From Mycoplasmatota bacterium (GTDB lineage Bacteria > Bacillota_I > Bacilli_A > RF39 > UBA660), in the NCBI GenBank assembly GCA_012727915.1, contig JAAYGD010000008.1, forward strand, positions 1-37,776: DNA of 37,776 nt, read 5' to 3'. A program made the position numbers and the translations under genes. This document shows positions 9,826 to 19,500 of the stretch, piece by piece (the first letter of the stretch is position 1; each line of letters starts with the position of its first letter). The notes below the pieces were generated by a model. That model searched no databases and was not told where the DNA came from. It saw only the letters and a list, made by a program, of their open reading frames with translations.

Positions 9826-10818
9826 ATGTTAATTCTTACTAAATCTGTATTAGCTATGATGATTAGTTTTTTTGCGTCTATAGTTTTAGGTTATTTTATT
9901 ATACCTTTTTTAAAAAGAAAGAAGATTGGTCAAAATATAAGTAAACATCTCGAAGAAAAGCATAGTAAGAAAAATGGGATTCCTACTATGGGGGGAATAA
10001 TTTTTATTATTTCTACATTTATAACAGTATTAGTATTAACTTTAATGGGTAAAATTGAAATTACTTCAAATATGGTTATAGTTTTATTAGTATTTTTAGG
10101 TTATGCTGGGATAGGTTTTGTTGATGATTATTTAAGTTTAAAAAGAAAAACAAATAATGGTTTAACAAGTATTCAAAAATTATTGTTACAATTTATAATA
10201 GCAATTGTATTTTTTATAATATTTATAAATAATGGAGGACAACCAGTTTTAGAAATATATACTTTAAATATAAAAGTAGATATGGGTATATTATATGGGT
10301 TATTTATATTATTTGTATTATTGGGATCTTCTAATGCAGTAAATATTACAGATGGTTTGGATGGATTAGCAGCAGGATTATCTGTTATTGCTTTTATTTC
10401 TATAGGTATAATTGCTTGGGGTTCTACCTGGGTTGTAGGTAATGATGGATTAGCTATATTATCATTTATAATAACAGGAGCAGTATTAGGATTTTTGTTT
10501 TATAATTCTTATCCTGCAAAAGTAATTATGGGTGATACTGGTTCTTTATCTTTAGGTGCTACTATGGCTTCAATTGCAATATTAACTGATCATGAATTAA
10601 CATTGGTTGTTATTGCGGGTGTTTTTGTTATTGAAACATTAGTTGTTATAATTCAAACTGTATCTATTGTATATTTTAAAAAGAAAGTGTTTTTAATGTC
10701 ACCTTTACATCATCATTTTGAAAAATTGGGATGGGAAGAAGTTGATATTGTTAAATTATTTTGGATAGTTGGATTATTACTATCTATGGCTGGAATAGCA
10801 TTTGGAGTGTGGATATAA
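9826..10818 (+). CDS. mraY: Phospho-N-acetylmuramoyl-pentapeptide transferase
   Basis: TMGGIIF, NITDGLDGLA, MGDTGSL, PLHHHFE motifs. Confidence 0.97.
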   Translation: MLILTKSVLAMMISFFASIVLGYFIIPFLKRKKIGQNISKHLEEKHSKKNGIPTMGGIIFIISTFITVLVLTLMGKIEITSNMVIVLLVFLGYAGIGFVDDYLSLKRKTNNGLTSIQKLLLQFIIAIVFFIIFINNGGQPVLEIYTLNIKVDMGILYGLFILFVLLGSSNAVNITDGLDGLAAGLSVIAFISIGIIAWGSTWVVGNDGLAILSFIITGAVLGFLFYNSYPAKVIMGDTGSLSLGATMASIAILTDHELTLVVIAGVFVIETLVVIIQTVSIVYFKKKVFLMSPLHHHFEKLGWEEVDIVKLFWIVGLLLSMAGIAFGVWI

Positions 10819-12152
10819 TGAAATATCATTTTATTGGTATTAAGGGTTCTGGAATGAGTGCTTTAGCGCAAATATTATGTGATTTAGGTCTTTATGTACA
10901 AGGCTCTGATGTTGATCATCATCTATATTCTGAAGACTTATTAAGAAGTAAGAATATTCCTATATATTCATTTGATTCGAATAATATTAATATAGGGTTA
11001 ACTATAATAGTTGGAAATGCTTTTGATGAGTCTAATGTAGAATTAAAAAAAGCTAAAGAGTTAAATTTAAATATATATAAATATACAGAAATGTTAGGAG
11101 AATTGGTTAAGAAATATAAAACTCTATCAATTTGTGGAACTCATGGAAAGACTACTACAACATCAATGATTTCTTATATTATGAATAATACAATTGGTGT
11201 TAATTATTTAATTGGAGATGGAACAGGATTTGCTAATAAAAATAATGAAATTTTTATTATGGAAGCATGTGAATTTAAAAGAAATTTTTTGCATTATTAT
11301 CCTAAAGATATAATTTTAACTAATATAGATATGGATCATTTGGATTATTTTAAAGATTTAGATGATATTAAAGATGCATTTAAAGAATTTATTGGTCATG
11401 CGGAAAATACTTTAATAGCGTGTGGTGATGATTTAAATGTTAGAAGTATTATAAATAGAGAAGTTATATATTATGGATTTAATAGTAATAATGATGTAGT
11501 AATAGAAAATATGATTTTAGATGAAACTGGTTCATCTTTTGATTTGTATTATAATCGTGATTATTTAGATACTTTTAAAATTAATTTATATGGCTCTCAT
11601 ATGGTTTTAAATGCAGCAGCAGCAATTATTTATTGTTATATTAATGATATACCAATTGAAGATATTAAGAGGTATATAAATGAGTTTAAGGGCGCTAAGA
11701 GGAGATTTAAAGAAACCATAGTAAACAATACAATATTAATTGATGATTATGCTCATCATCCAACAGAAATTAAAACAGCAATATTATCAGCTAAACAAAA
11801 ATATCCTAATAAAAAAATAGTATCGGTATTCTTTGAAAACACTTTTTCAAGAACTCAAAAGTTATATAAGGAGTACGCTAATAGTTTAAAATTATCTGAT
11901 ATTGTATTTGTTACTGATATATTAAGTGATAGAGAAAAAAAAGAGGATTATAATGGAGTGGGTCCTCAATTAATATTAGATTTATTAAAAGAAGGATATT
12001 ACTTAAATATTGACAATTTTTTAGACAATAATAATTTAAATATTGTAAAACCATTATTAAATTATAAAAATGATGTTATAATATTTATGGGTTGTAAAGA
12101 AGTTTACTACTTAAAAGATAAATTAGAGGTTTTATTAAAGGAGGAAATATGA
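10818..12152 (+). CDS. murC: UDP-N-acetylmuramate--L-alanine ligase
   Basis: MKYHFIGIKGSGMSALAQIL, GTHGKTTTTSM, DDYAHHPTEI; start overlaps the mraY stop (ORF track overextends to 10761). Confidence 0.95.
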   Translation: MKYHFIGIKGSGMSALAQILCDLGLYVQGSDVDHHLYSEDLLRSKNIPIYSFDSNNINIGLTIIVGNAFDESNVELKKAKELNLNIYKYTEMLGELVKKYKTLSICGTHGKTTTTSMISYIMNNTIGVNYLIGDGTGFANKNNEIFIMEACEFKRNFLHYYPKDIILTNIDMDHLDYFKDLDDIKDAFKEFIGHAENTLIACGDDLNVRSIINREVIYYGFNSNNDVVIENMILDETGSSFDLYYNRDYLDTFKINLYGSHMVLNAAAAIIYCYINDIPIEDIKRYINEFKGAKRRFKETIVNNTILIDDYAHHPTEIKTAILSAKQKYPNKKIVSVFFENTFSRTQKLYKEYANSLKLSDIVFVTDILSDREKKEDYNGVGPQLILDLLKEGYYLNIDNFLDNNNLNIVKPLLNYKNDVIIFMGCKEVYYLKDKLEVLLKEEI

Positions 12153-12718
12153 TAAAAGGAACTAAAACAGAAAAGAATTTATTGAAAGCATTTGCGGGAG
12201 AAAGTCAAGCTAGAATGAGATATTCTATGTATGCATCTAAAGCTAAAAAAGAAGGATATGAGCAAATAGCGGCATTCTTTTTAGAAACAGCTGAAAATGA
12301 AAAAGAACATGCTTCATTGTTTTATAAGAAACTTGGTGGAGGTCATTTAGAAATAACTGCAAGTTTTCCAGCAGGGGAAATAGGAACTACATCTGAGAAT
12401 CTAGACTTTGCTGCTAAAGGGGAAAATGAAGAGTGGACTAAATTATATAAAGAGTTTGCTGAAGTGGCTGCTCAAGAAGGTTTTTTAGAAATTGCTAAAT
12501 TGTTTGAAAATATATCTACAATAGAAAAAAGACATGAAGAAAGATTTAGAAATTTATTTAAAAATGTTACTATGAATAAAGTATTTGAAAAAGAAGAACC
12601 AGTTGAATGGGTATGTAGAGAATGTGGATATGTACATAGAGGTACAAGTGCTCCGTCAGTATGCCCAGTATGTTCTCATGAACAAGCTTTTTATCAAGTA
12701 TTAAATGAGAAGTATTAA
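12149..12718 (+). CDS. rbr: Rubrerythrin
   Basis: N-terminal diiron ferritin-like domain (ExxxH repeats) and C-terminal rubredoxin knuckles VCRECGY...CPVCSH. Confidence 0.95.
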   Translation: MIKGTKTEKNLLKAFAGESQARMRYSMYASKAKKEGYEQIAAFFLETAENEKEHASLFYKKLGGGHLEITASFPAGEIGTTSENLDFAAKGENEEWTKLYKEFAEVAAQEGFLEIAKLFENISTIEKRHEERFRNLFKNVTMNKVFEKEEPVEWVCRECGYVHRGTSAPSVCPVCSHEQAFYQVLNEKY

Positions 12719-12720
12719 TA

Positions 12721-12755
12721 AAAAAAGGAATTTAATTTAATATAATTCCTTTTTT
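12721..12755. terminator. Bidirectional intrinsic terminator
   Basis: AAAAAAGGAATT / AATTCCTTTTTT perfect 12-bp inverted repeat. Confidence 0.8.
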
Positions 12756-13567
12756 ATTTCTTCAATATTTTTATACATAGTTTCAATGTAATTTTGTTCT
12801 ATATTTTCTATAGCAGCGGTATCAAATATTATCTTTTCTATTTTGTTATCTACAATGAATTTTTCTATTTCTGGATCTAATATTTCATCTTTAAATACAA
12901 TTATATATTTTAATATTTCATCTTCTATTAATTTTATAGCATCATTTTTTCTTTTTTCAAATAATTCTGTATCTTTATCTAGTGAAGTAACAGTTAAACC
13001 ATATTTTTCAAAGAAAGATAATGCATCATTTGAAATTAAAATGTTTTTTTGTTCTGAATTTTCAACCATTATTTTAATATCGGCATCTAATTCAGATATT
13101 TCTAATCTAATTTGTTCATAATTATCATCAATTTCATTTATTAAATATGTTGCTTTTATATATTCTTTAAATCCATTCCTAATATTTTGAGTTAACATTA
13201 AAAAGTTTGAGGGATTTATCCATAGTTCTTCAATAGAATTTACATAATCCATACCCATAGCTGCATCTATTATCATTAAGTCTTTGTTTTTGTTTAACAT
13301 AGAAACTGCATAATCTTTTTCTTCTGATAATCCATTATATACAAATAAATCACTTTTACTATAATCATCTAATAAAGTATCTGATATATCAACTATTTCA
13401 TTAGGATAAATACTAAATATTCTACTATGATTTCCGTATAATTTATTAGTAATATATTCTATTGGATAAGTAGAAGTATAAATAATAATATTTTCTAAAG
13501 AATTAGTAGTTACATCACATCCAGTTAATATTAATAGTAATAGCAATAAAGAAATAATTTTTTTCAT
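12737..13567 (-). CDS. ZnuA/TroA-like lipoprotein lacking canonical metal ligands
   Basis: Lipobox LTGC; TroA-like order of segments (YPIEYITNKLYG, SDLFVYNG, ELWINPSN, IETMYKNIEEIK). Confidence 0.75.
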   Translation of the reverse strand: MKKIISLLLLLLILTGCDVTTNSLENIIIYTSTYPIEYITNKLYGNHSRIFSIYPNEIVDISDTLLDDYSKSDLFVYNGLSEEKDYAVSMLNKNKDLMIIDAAMGMDYVNSIEELWINPSNFLMLTQNIRNGFKEYIKATYLINEIDDNYEQIRLEISELDADIKIMVENSEQKNILISNDALSFFEKYGLTVTSLDKDTELFEKRKNDAIKLIEDEILKYIIVFKDEILDPEIEKFIVDNKIEKIIFDTAAIENIEQNYIETMYKNIEEIKKELY

Positions 13568-13785
13568 AGCTCCTCCTTTTTTGGAACATTATCTATTCCT
13601 ATAGTGCCCCAAGGATTACATTTTAACAATCTTTTTATACTTAATTTTAAACCTAATATTGTTCCATGCTTTTCAAAAGCTTCTATAGAGTAATTTGAAC
13701 AAGTAGGTATATGCCTACAAGAATTATGCCAAGGTCCTGGTATTAATTGATATATTTTAATTAATAATATAAATATGTATTTCAT
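13564..13785 (-). CDS. yidD: Membrane protein insertion efficiency factor YidD
   Basis: IYQLIPGPWHNSCRHIPTCSNYSIEAFEKHG...KRLLKCNPWG. Confidence 0.96.
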   Translation of the reverse strand: MKYIFILLIKIYQLIPGPWHNSCRHIPTCSNYSIEAFEKHGTILGLKLSIKRLLKCNPWGTIGIDNVPKKEEL

Positions 13786-13852
13786 AAATCACCTATGATA
13801 ATTATATCATAAAAATTTGTGTTATAATTAAATTATGTTAGATGGAGGATAT

Positions 13853-14509
13853 ATGGAAGTACTTAAACAATTTAATATTGAACCAAAAAATATTGAATTA
13901 TATGAACAAGCTTTTACACATACATCATATAGTAATGAAAATAATATGGGTGTAAGTTATGAGAGATTAGAGTTTTTAGGAGATAAAGTAGTAGATTTAA
14001 TAATAAGTGAGTATTTATATAGACATATGGATTTAAAGGAAGGCGATATGACTAAATTAAGAGCTTCTTATGTTTGCGAAAATGCTTTATATGAGTATGC
14101 ACTTTCTTTAAGATTTAATGAATATGTTAAATTAGGTAAAGGTGAAGAATCTTCTGGAGGAAAATTTAGAAAAGCTATTTTAGCAGATGTTTTTGAAGCT
14201 TTTGTGGGGGCTTTATATTTGGATCAAGGATTGAATATTGCGAAGAGATTTTTAAATGATACAATTATTTCTAGTATGATAGAAAAAGAAACTTATTTTA
14301 GTGATTATAAATCATTGTTTCAAGAAAGAATTCAGATTGATAATAAAAAAATAGAATATATTCTTATTGATGAATCCGGGCCAGCTCATGACAAGACTTT
14401 TACTTCAATAGTTAAAGTTGAAGATATAATATTTGGTAAAGGAGTAGGTAGCACAAAAAAAGAAGCAGAACAAAAAGCCGCAAAGGATGCTTTAGATAAA
14501 CAAGCTTAA
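13853..14509 (+). CDS. rnc: Ribonuclease III
   Basis: ERLEFLGDKVVDL signature and C-terminal dsRBD; start MEVLKQF follows TGGAGGA. Confidence 0.95.
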   Translation: MEVLKQFNIEPKNIELYEQAFTHTSYSNENNMGVSYERLEFLGDKVVDLIISEYLYRHMDLKEGDMTKLRASYVCENALYEYALSLRFNEYVKLGKGEESSGGKFRKAILADVFEAFVGALYLDQGLNIAKRFLNDTIISSMIEKETYFSDYKSLFQERIQIDNKKIEYILIDESGPAHDKTFTSIVKVEDIIFGKGVGSTKKEAEQKAAKDALDKQA

Positions 14510-14549
14510 ATATAACAATATAGGTTGATAAATTAATATAGAGGTGAAT

Positions 14550-15392
14550 ATGTATAAAAAATCAAATCAAAATATAATGATTGTGTTATTATTACTTGGA
14601 TGTATTATTATGAGTATATTATTGATATTTCCTGGATTAGTAATGAATAGGAATGATAATATAAATGATTTAGAAGAAAACAATAATATAGAAGAGGTAA
14701 ATGTTGAAGGAAATTATGTTGATGTAATTGATACTAATTATGAAAATATACATCCTAAATTAACTTCTCAATTTGTAAAAAATACTATAAATTTATTTAA
14801 TAATGATTTTACTGGTGATTATTTTGGATATTATTTTAAACAAGATAAAATTCTAGTAAAAGATATGGACAAAAAAGTTTTATTGAATTTAGCATTACAA
14901 AAATTTGCTAATGAATTATCAATTTCTAAAAATAATAATGAAGTGTGCGTAAATAAAGATGAAATTATTAAATATTCAAACAATATATTTTATAATGATG
15001 TAAATTTAGTTGATGTAAATGATACTATTATAAACGATACAGGGGACTTTTATTTGAAAGGTGATAAGTATTGTGGAAAATTATTAACTGGAAAAGATTT
15101 TGTGGGATATAATATTTATCAGAAGATAATTGGATATAATAAAGGAAGCATTCATCTTCAAATATTTACAAAATTTACTTTTTGTCAAGTTATATATAAT
15201 GAAAAAAATAAAGAGCCTGATTGTGTTTATAGAAATACTATGGATATTAATTTAACAAATAATATTATTGATACTTCAAAATTTAATTTGATACCTAGTA
15301 ATGAAATTTTTAATAAAGGAAATACTTATAAGTATACATTTTTGATGAAAAACGATAATTTATATTTTATTTCTGTAGAAAAAGTGATATAA
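14550..15392 (+). CDS. Hypothetical membrane-anchored extracellular protein
   Basis: One N-terminal TM, Asn-rich extracellular part; SD GAGGTG before ATG 14550. Confidence 0.8.
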   Translation: MYKKSNQNIMIVLLLLGCIIMSILLIFPGLVMNRNDNINDLEENNNIEEVNVEGNYVDVIDTNYENIHPKLTSQFVKNTINLFNNDFTGDYFGYYFKQDKILVKDMDKKVLLNLALQKFANELSISKNNNEVCVNKDEIIKYSNNIFYNDVNLVDVNDTIINDTGDFYLKGDKYCGKLLTGKDFVGYNIYQKIIGYNKGSIHLQIFTKFTFCQVIYNEKNKEPDCVYRNTMDINLTNNIIDTSKFNLIPSNEIFNKGNTYKYTFLMKNDNLYFISVEKVI

Positions 15393-15425
15393 TTTAAATA
15401 AGAAAAATAAGGAGGGATTAAATAA

Positions 15426-16469
15426 ATGAATTTTGATAAAAAGAAATTATCTATAATTGCTGTTTTGGTTTTATTTTTATTGATAATAATTTATGTATTA
15501 TTTTTAAAACCAGGAAGTAATAAAGAATTAACTATTCAAAATGACATAGAAGATGTTGAAGTATCTTGCTTTACTTATGAAAAAGAAGAAAGTGGAGTTG
15601 TTATAACTGCTTATGATGATAAGTGTCCTAAGGAAGTTGGAATACCTAATGTAATTGAAGAAACTGCAGTTACAAAGATAGGTGTATTTACATTTAGTAA
15701 TAAAAGTATTACTAAACTAAGATTACCAAAAGATTTAAAAGAAGTTGGTAATAATTCATTTCAAAATAATCAATTAGAAAACGTAATAGTTCCTGATTCA
15801 GTTACTGTAATAGGAAGTTATGCTTTTGAAAACAATAATATTAAAAGTCTTTCTATTCCAAATGGTTTGAAACAAATGGGAGCAGCAGCATTTAATAATA
15901 ATGATTTATCAGATGATAAAGGATTTATTTTTGCTAGAAATGAAGATGGATCTGTTAATAATACAAAAGTGGTTAGTTATGGTGGATCTAAAAAAGAAGG
16001 AGTAATAATTCCTGAAGGTGTAAATACAATTGGTGATTGGTCTTTTAGTAAATGTGAACTAATTTCAGTAACTTTACCTGAAAGCACAAATATGGTTGGA
16101 ATATATGCATTTTCTGATAATAAATTAACAACAATTAAAATTCCAAAGAATGTTGCTAATTTGGGAGATTATGCATTTACTAATAATGAATTGGCAGAAT
16201 TAAATATAGATTTAGGTTTAAATAGTATTGGAAATTATGTGTTTTCAAATAATAAATTAACAAAAATTAATTTACCAGTTAGTATTTCAAAATTAAATAA
16301 TTATTCATTTGAAAAAAATACTATAGTTGAAGTAATAATGCCAGAGAATATGGAAATTACTGAAAGTTCTATTTCCGAAAATTTTTACAAAACATATGTT
16401 ACTAATAAAAAAGAAGCGGGTACTTATAAATCTAGTGAACAAAATGGAACATGGACAAAACAATCTTAA
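15426..16469 (+). CDS. BspA-like leucine-rich-repeat (LRR_5) membrane-anchored protein
   Basis: N-terminal TM; about 23-aa repeats such as IGSYAFENNNIKSLSIPNGLKQMG, LGDYAFTNNELAELNIDLGLNSIG. Confidence 0.9.
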   Translation: MNFDKKKLSIIAVLVLFLLIIIYVLFLKPGSNKELTIQNDIEDVEVSCFTYEKEESGVVITAYDDKCPKEVGIPNVIEETAVTKIGVFTFSNKSITKLRLPKDLKEVGNNSFQNNQLENVIVPDSVTVIGSYAFENNNIKSLSIPNGLKQMGAAAFNNNDLSDDKGFIFARNEDGSVNNTKVVSYGGSKKEGVIIPEGVNTIGDWSFSKCELISVTLPESTNMVGIYAFSDNKLTTIKIPKNVANLGDYAFTNNELAELNIDLGLNSIGNYVFSNNKLTKINLPVSISKLNNYSFEKNTIVEVIMPENMEITESSISENFYKTYVTNKKEAGTYKSSEQNGTWTKQS

Positions 16470-16491
16470 AAGAGTTAATAACTCTTTTTTT
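16468..16491 (+). terminator. Intrinsic terminator
   Basis: AAAAGAGTT-AAT-AACTCTTTT followed by T-run. Confidence 0.8.
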
Positions 16492-16537
16492 CTTGTTTAA
16501 TATACAATAATATATTATAATTATTAAGGTGATCATA

Positions 16538-19465
16538 ATGTATCTTAAACAAATAATTGCACAGGGTTTTAAATCTTTTGCGGATAAAACAAGTATCGAC
16601 TTAGAACCAGGGATTACAGGTATTGTAGGTCCCAATGGTTCTGGAAAGAGTAATATTGTTGATGCTGTTAGATGGGTATTAGGAGAGCAATCTGTTAAGT
16701 CTTTAAGAGGCGAAGGTGCTATGACAGATGTTATTTTTTCTGGGAGTAAAAGTAGAAATCCAGCAAATCATGCATCTGTTTCATTAATATTTGATAATAC
16801 TAATAATGAATTAAATATTGAATATAAAGAAGTAGAAATTAAAAGAATTGTTAACTCTAATGGTGAAAATGAATATTATATAAATAAAGATAGATGTAGA
16901 TTAAAAGATATATTAGATTTATTTATAGATAGTGGGGCAGGTAAAGAATCGTTTAATATTATTTCCCAAGGAGATATTGCAAGCATTTTATCAGATAAAC
17001 CTGAAGAGAGAAGAGTGATATTTGAAAGTGCTGCTGGAGTATTAAAATACAAAAAAAGAAAAGAAGATGCTTTAAGAAAATTATCTAGAACTAATGATAA
17101 TATTAATAGAGTTAATGATATTATGATTGAGTTAGAATCTCAATTAGAACCATTAAAAGAACAAAGTGTAAATGCTAAAAAATACGTTGAATATAAAGAT
17201 GAATTAGATAATATAGACATTTCTTTGATAGTTTATGATGTAGAAAAATTAAATATTGAAAGTAAAAATAATAAAGATAAAAAAGAAGAATTAAAAGAAG
17301 AATTAATAAATTTAGAAACAGAGTTTTCTTCTAAATCTTCTTTATTAGAAGAAAATAAATTGAAGTTGTTAAAGTATAGAGAAGAATATAATATATTAAA
17401 TGAAAAATTATTAAATCAGGTAAAAATAGTAGAAAAATTAAATAGTGAAAAAATTATATTAAATGATAGGAAAAAATACGATGTTGATGATTCTAAAATA
17501 CATCAAAGAATAATAGATTTAAAAGAAGATAAAAATAAGTTTAGTAATAAAATTGAATCAATTGAAAAAGATATTGATAAATTAAATAAAGAATTTATTG
17601 ATATTGAAACAAATATTGAAGAATTAGATATTGAAATAGTCAATATTAATAAAGAAAAAGACTCTTTAAATAATAAATTAGATAATCAAAATAAGAGAAA
17701 AATAGATTTAGAATATAAAATAAATGTAATAAAAAATAATATAGAAAATAATAGTGATTTATATTATTCGGTTTCTTCAGTATTAAGAAATAAATCACTT
17801 AATGGTATATTTGGTGTATTAGGAAAGTTGATTGATTTTGATTCTAAATATAGTACTATGATAGATATATCATTATCTTCTTCATCTCAGTTTATTGTTT
17901 GTGAAAATGATGAGTCTGCTAAAGAAGCAATTAATTTCTTAAAAGCTAATAATCTTGGAAGAGCTACTTTTTTACCTTTAAGCGAAATAAATGGTAGATA
18001 TGTGGATGAAGATACATTAAGTGAAATAAGTTCTCAAAAAGGTTTTATAGATGTTGCATCGAATTTAGTTGTTTGTGATTCAAAATATAAAAAAGCAATA
18101 TTAAATCAATTAGGAAATATAATTGTTGTAGATAATATAGAAAACGCAAATAGGATTAGTAAATCAATAAATCACAGATATAGAGTAGTAACATTAGATG
18201 GAGAATTACTTCACGTTGGGGGCTCTATAACTGGCGGTACAATTAAAAAGAATAGCGGTCTTATTATGGATAAACTTGATTTAGAAAATAAAATTAAAGA
18301 ATTAGACATTATTATTAAAGACATATCTAAAATAAGTTCTAATATAACTAATTTAAATAGTAAATATGTTATTTTAAAAGATAAGATGAATAACTTAAAT
18401 AGCAAGAAAATATCATTAGAACAAATTAATAAGATTAAATTGGAACTAAAAAATGAATATATTGAAAATTTAAATAATATTGATTTCGAATTATCAACTA
18501 AAGAAAATATAACTAAAGAAGAAGATGAATTAATAAATGATTATTATGCTGCTACTTCTTTAAAAGATTCGATATTAAAAGAAATTGAAGATTTAAACAA
18601 TAGTATTACTAATTTATCTGATAATATAGAAACATTAGAAAAAGATATTAAATTATATAATTCTAAAATAAATAAAAATAATAATAATATTAATAATATC
18701 GATATAGAAGAAACAAAAGTAGAAATGAAATTAGATCAATTGCTTTTAACATTAAATGAAGATTATAATATGACTTTTGAAAAAGCTAAAAGAGATTATA
18801 TTTTATATAATGATTATGAAGAATCAAAAATTAGAGTTGAAGAATTAAAAGATTTAATTAAAAATTTAGGTGTAGTTAATATTGGTTCTATTGATGAATT
18901 TGATAGAATCAATTATAGATATGAATTTTTAAATAATCAAAAGACAGATTTATTTAACGCTAAAAATACCTTAAATTCAATTATTGAAGAGATGGATGAA
19001 ATAATGAAATCTAGTTTCTTAACTACATTTAAAGAAATACAAATTGAATTTAGAAAAATATTTAAGAAATTGTTTAGTGGAGGAGATGCAGAATTAAAGT
19101 TAACAGATTCAAATAATATTTTAGAAACTGGTGTTGATATTGTAGCGTTACCTCCAGGAAAGAAACTACAACATATTTCTTTGTTAAGTGGAGGAGAAAA
19201 AGCTCTAACAGCAATTGCATTATTATTTTCAATATTAAAAGTAAAACCGGTCCCATTTTGTTTATTAGATGAAGTTGAAGCACCTTTAGATGATAATAAT
19301 GTAAATAGTTTTGGTCAATTCTTAAAAGAATATGAAGATAAAACTCAATTTATATTAATAACTCATAAAAAAGCTACAATGGAATATGCTGATATATTAT
19401 ATGGAGTTACAATGCAAGAATCGGGAGTTTCTAAATTAGTAAGTGTTAGATTAAAAGATGTATAA
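16538..19465 (+). CDS. smc: Chromosome segregation SMC ATPase
   Basis: GFKSFADKT, GPNGSGKSNI, hinge LNGIFGVLGKLI...GGSITGG, LSGGEKALTAIALLFSI, LLDEVEAPLDD. Confidence 0.95.
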   Translation: MYLKQIIAQGFKSFADKTSIDLEPGITGIVGPNGSGKSNIVDAVRWVLGEQSVKSLRGEGAMTDVIFSGSKSRNPANHASVSLIFDNTNNELNIEYKEVEIKRIVNSNGENEYYINKDRCRLKDILDLFIDSGAGKESFNIISQGDIASILSDKPEERRVIFESAAGVLKYKKRKEDALRKLSRTNDNINRVNDIMIELESQLEPLKEQSVNAKKYVEYKDELDNIDISLIVYDVEKLNIESKNNKDKKEELKEELINLETEFSSKSSLLEENKLKLLKYREEYNILNEKLLNQVKIVEKLNSEKIILNDRKKYDVDDSKIHQRIIDLKEDKNKFSNKIESIEKDIDKLNKEFIDIETNIEELDIEIVNINKEKDSLNNKLDNQNKRKIDLEYKINVIKNNIENNSDLYYSVSSVLRNKSLNGIFGVLGKLIDFDSKYSTMIDISLSSSSQFIVCENDESAKEAINFLKANNLGRATFLPLSEINGRYVDEDTLSEISSQKGFIDVASNLVVCDSKYKKAILNQLGNIIVVDNIENANRISKSINHRYRVVTLDGELLHVGGSITGGTIKKNSGLIMDKLDLENKIKELDIIIKDISKISSNITNLNSKYVILKDKMNNLNSKKISLEQINKIKLELKNEYIENLNNIDFELSTKENITKEEDELINDYYAATSLKDSILKEIEDLNNSITNLSDNIETLEKDIKLYNSKINKNNNNINNIDIEETKVEMKLDQLLLTLNEDYNMTFEKAKRDYILYNDYEESKIRVEELKDLIKNLGVVNIGSIDEFDRINYRYEFLNNQKTDLFNAKNTLNSIIEEMDEIMKSSFLTTFKEIQIEFRKIFKKLFSGGDAELKLTDSNNILETGVDIVALPPGKKLQHISLLSGGEKALTAIALLFSILKVKPVPFCLLDEVEAPLDDNNVNSFGQFLKEYEDKTQFILITHKKATMEYADILYGVTMQESGVSKLVSVRLKDV

Positions 19466-19466
19466 A

Positions 19467-19500
19467 AAAATAAGATGCTAAATTGGACGCATCTTATTTT
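19467..19500. terminator. Bidirectional intrinsic terminator
   Basis: AAAATAAGATGC / GCATCTTATTTT perfect 12-bp inverted repeat. Confidence 0.8.

Noticed and set aside
12843-13121. Antisense ORF within the ZnuA-like lipoprotein gene (and similar ones at 4179, 5406, 7266, 16432, 18211, 19074, 20684, 22460, 22816, 26615, 29297, 31698, 32040, 33057, 34008, 35252)
   Set aside because: Largely shadow ORFs opposite well-supported genes, Ser/Phe/Ile/Leu-rich, no family resemblance.
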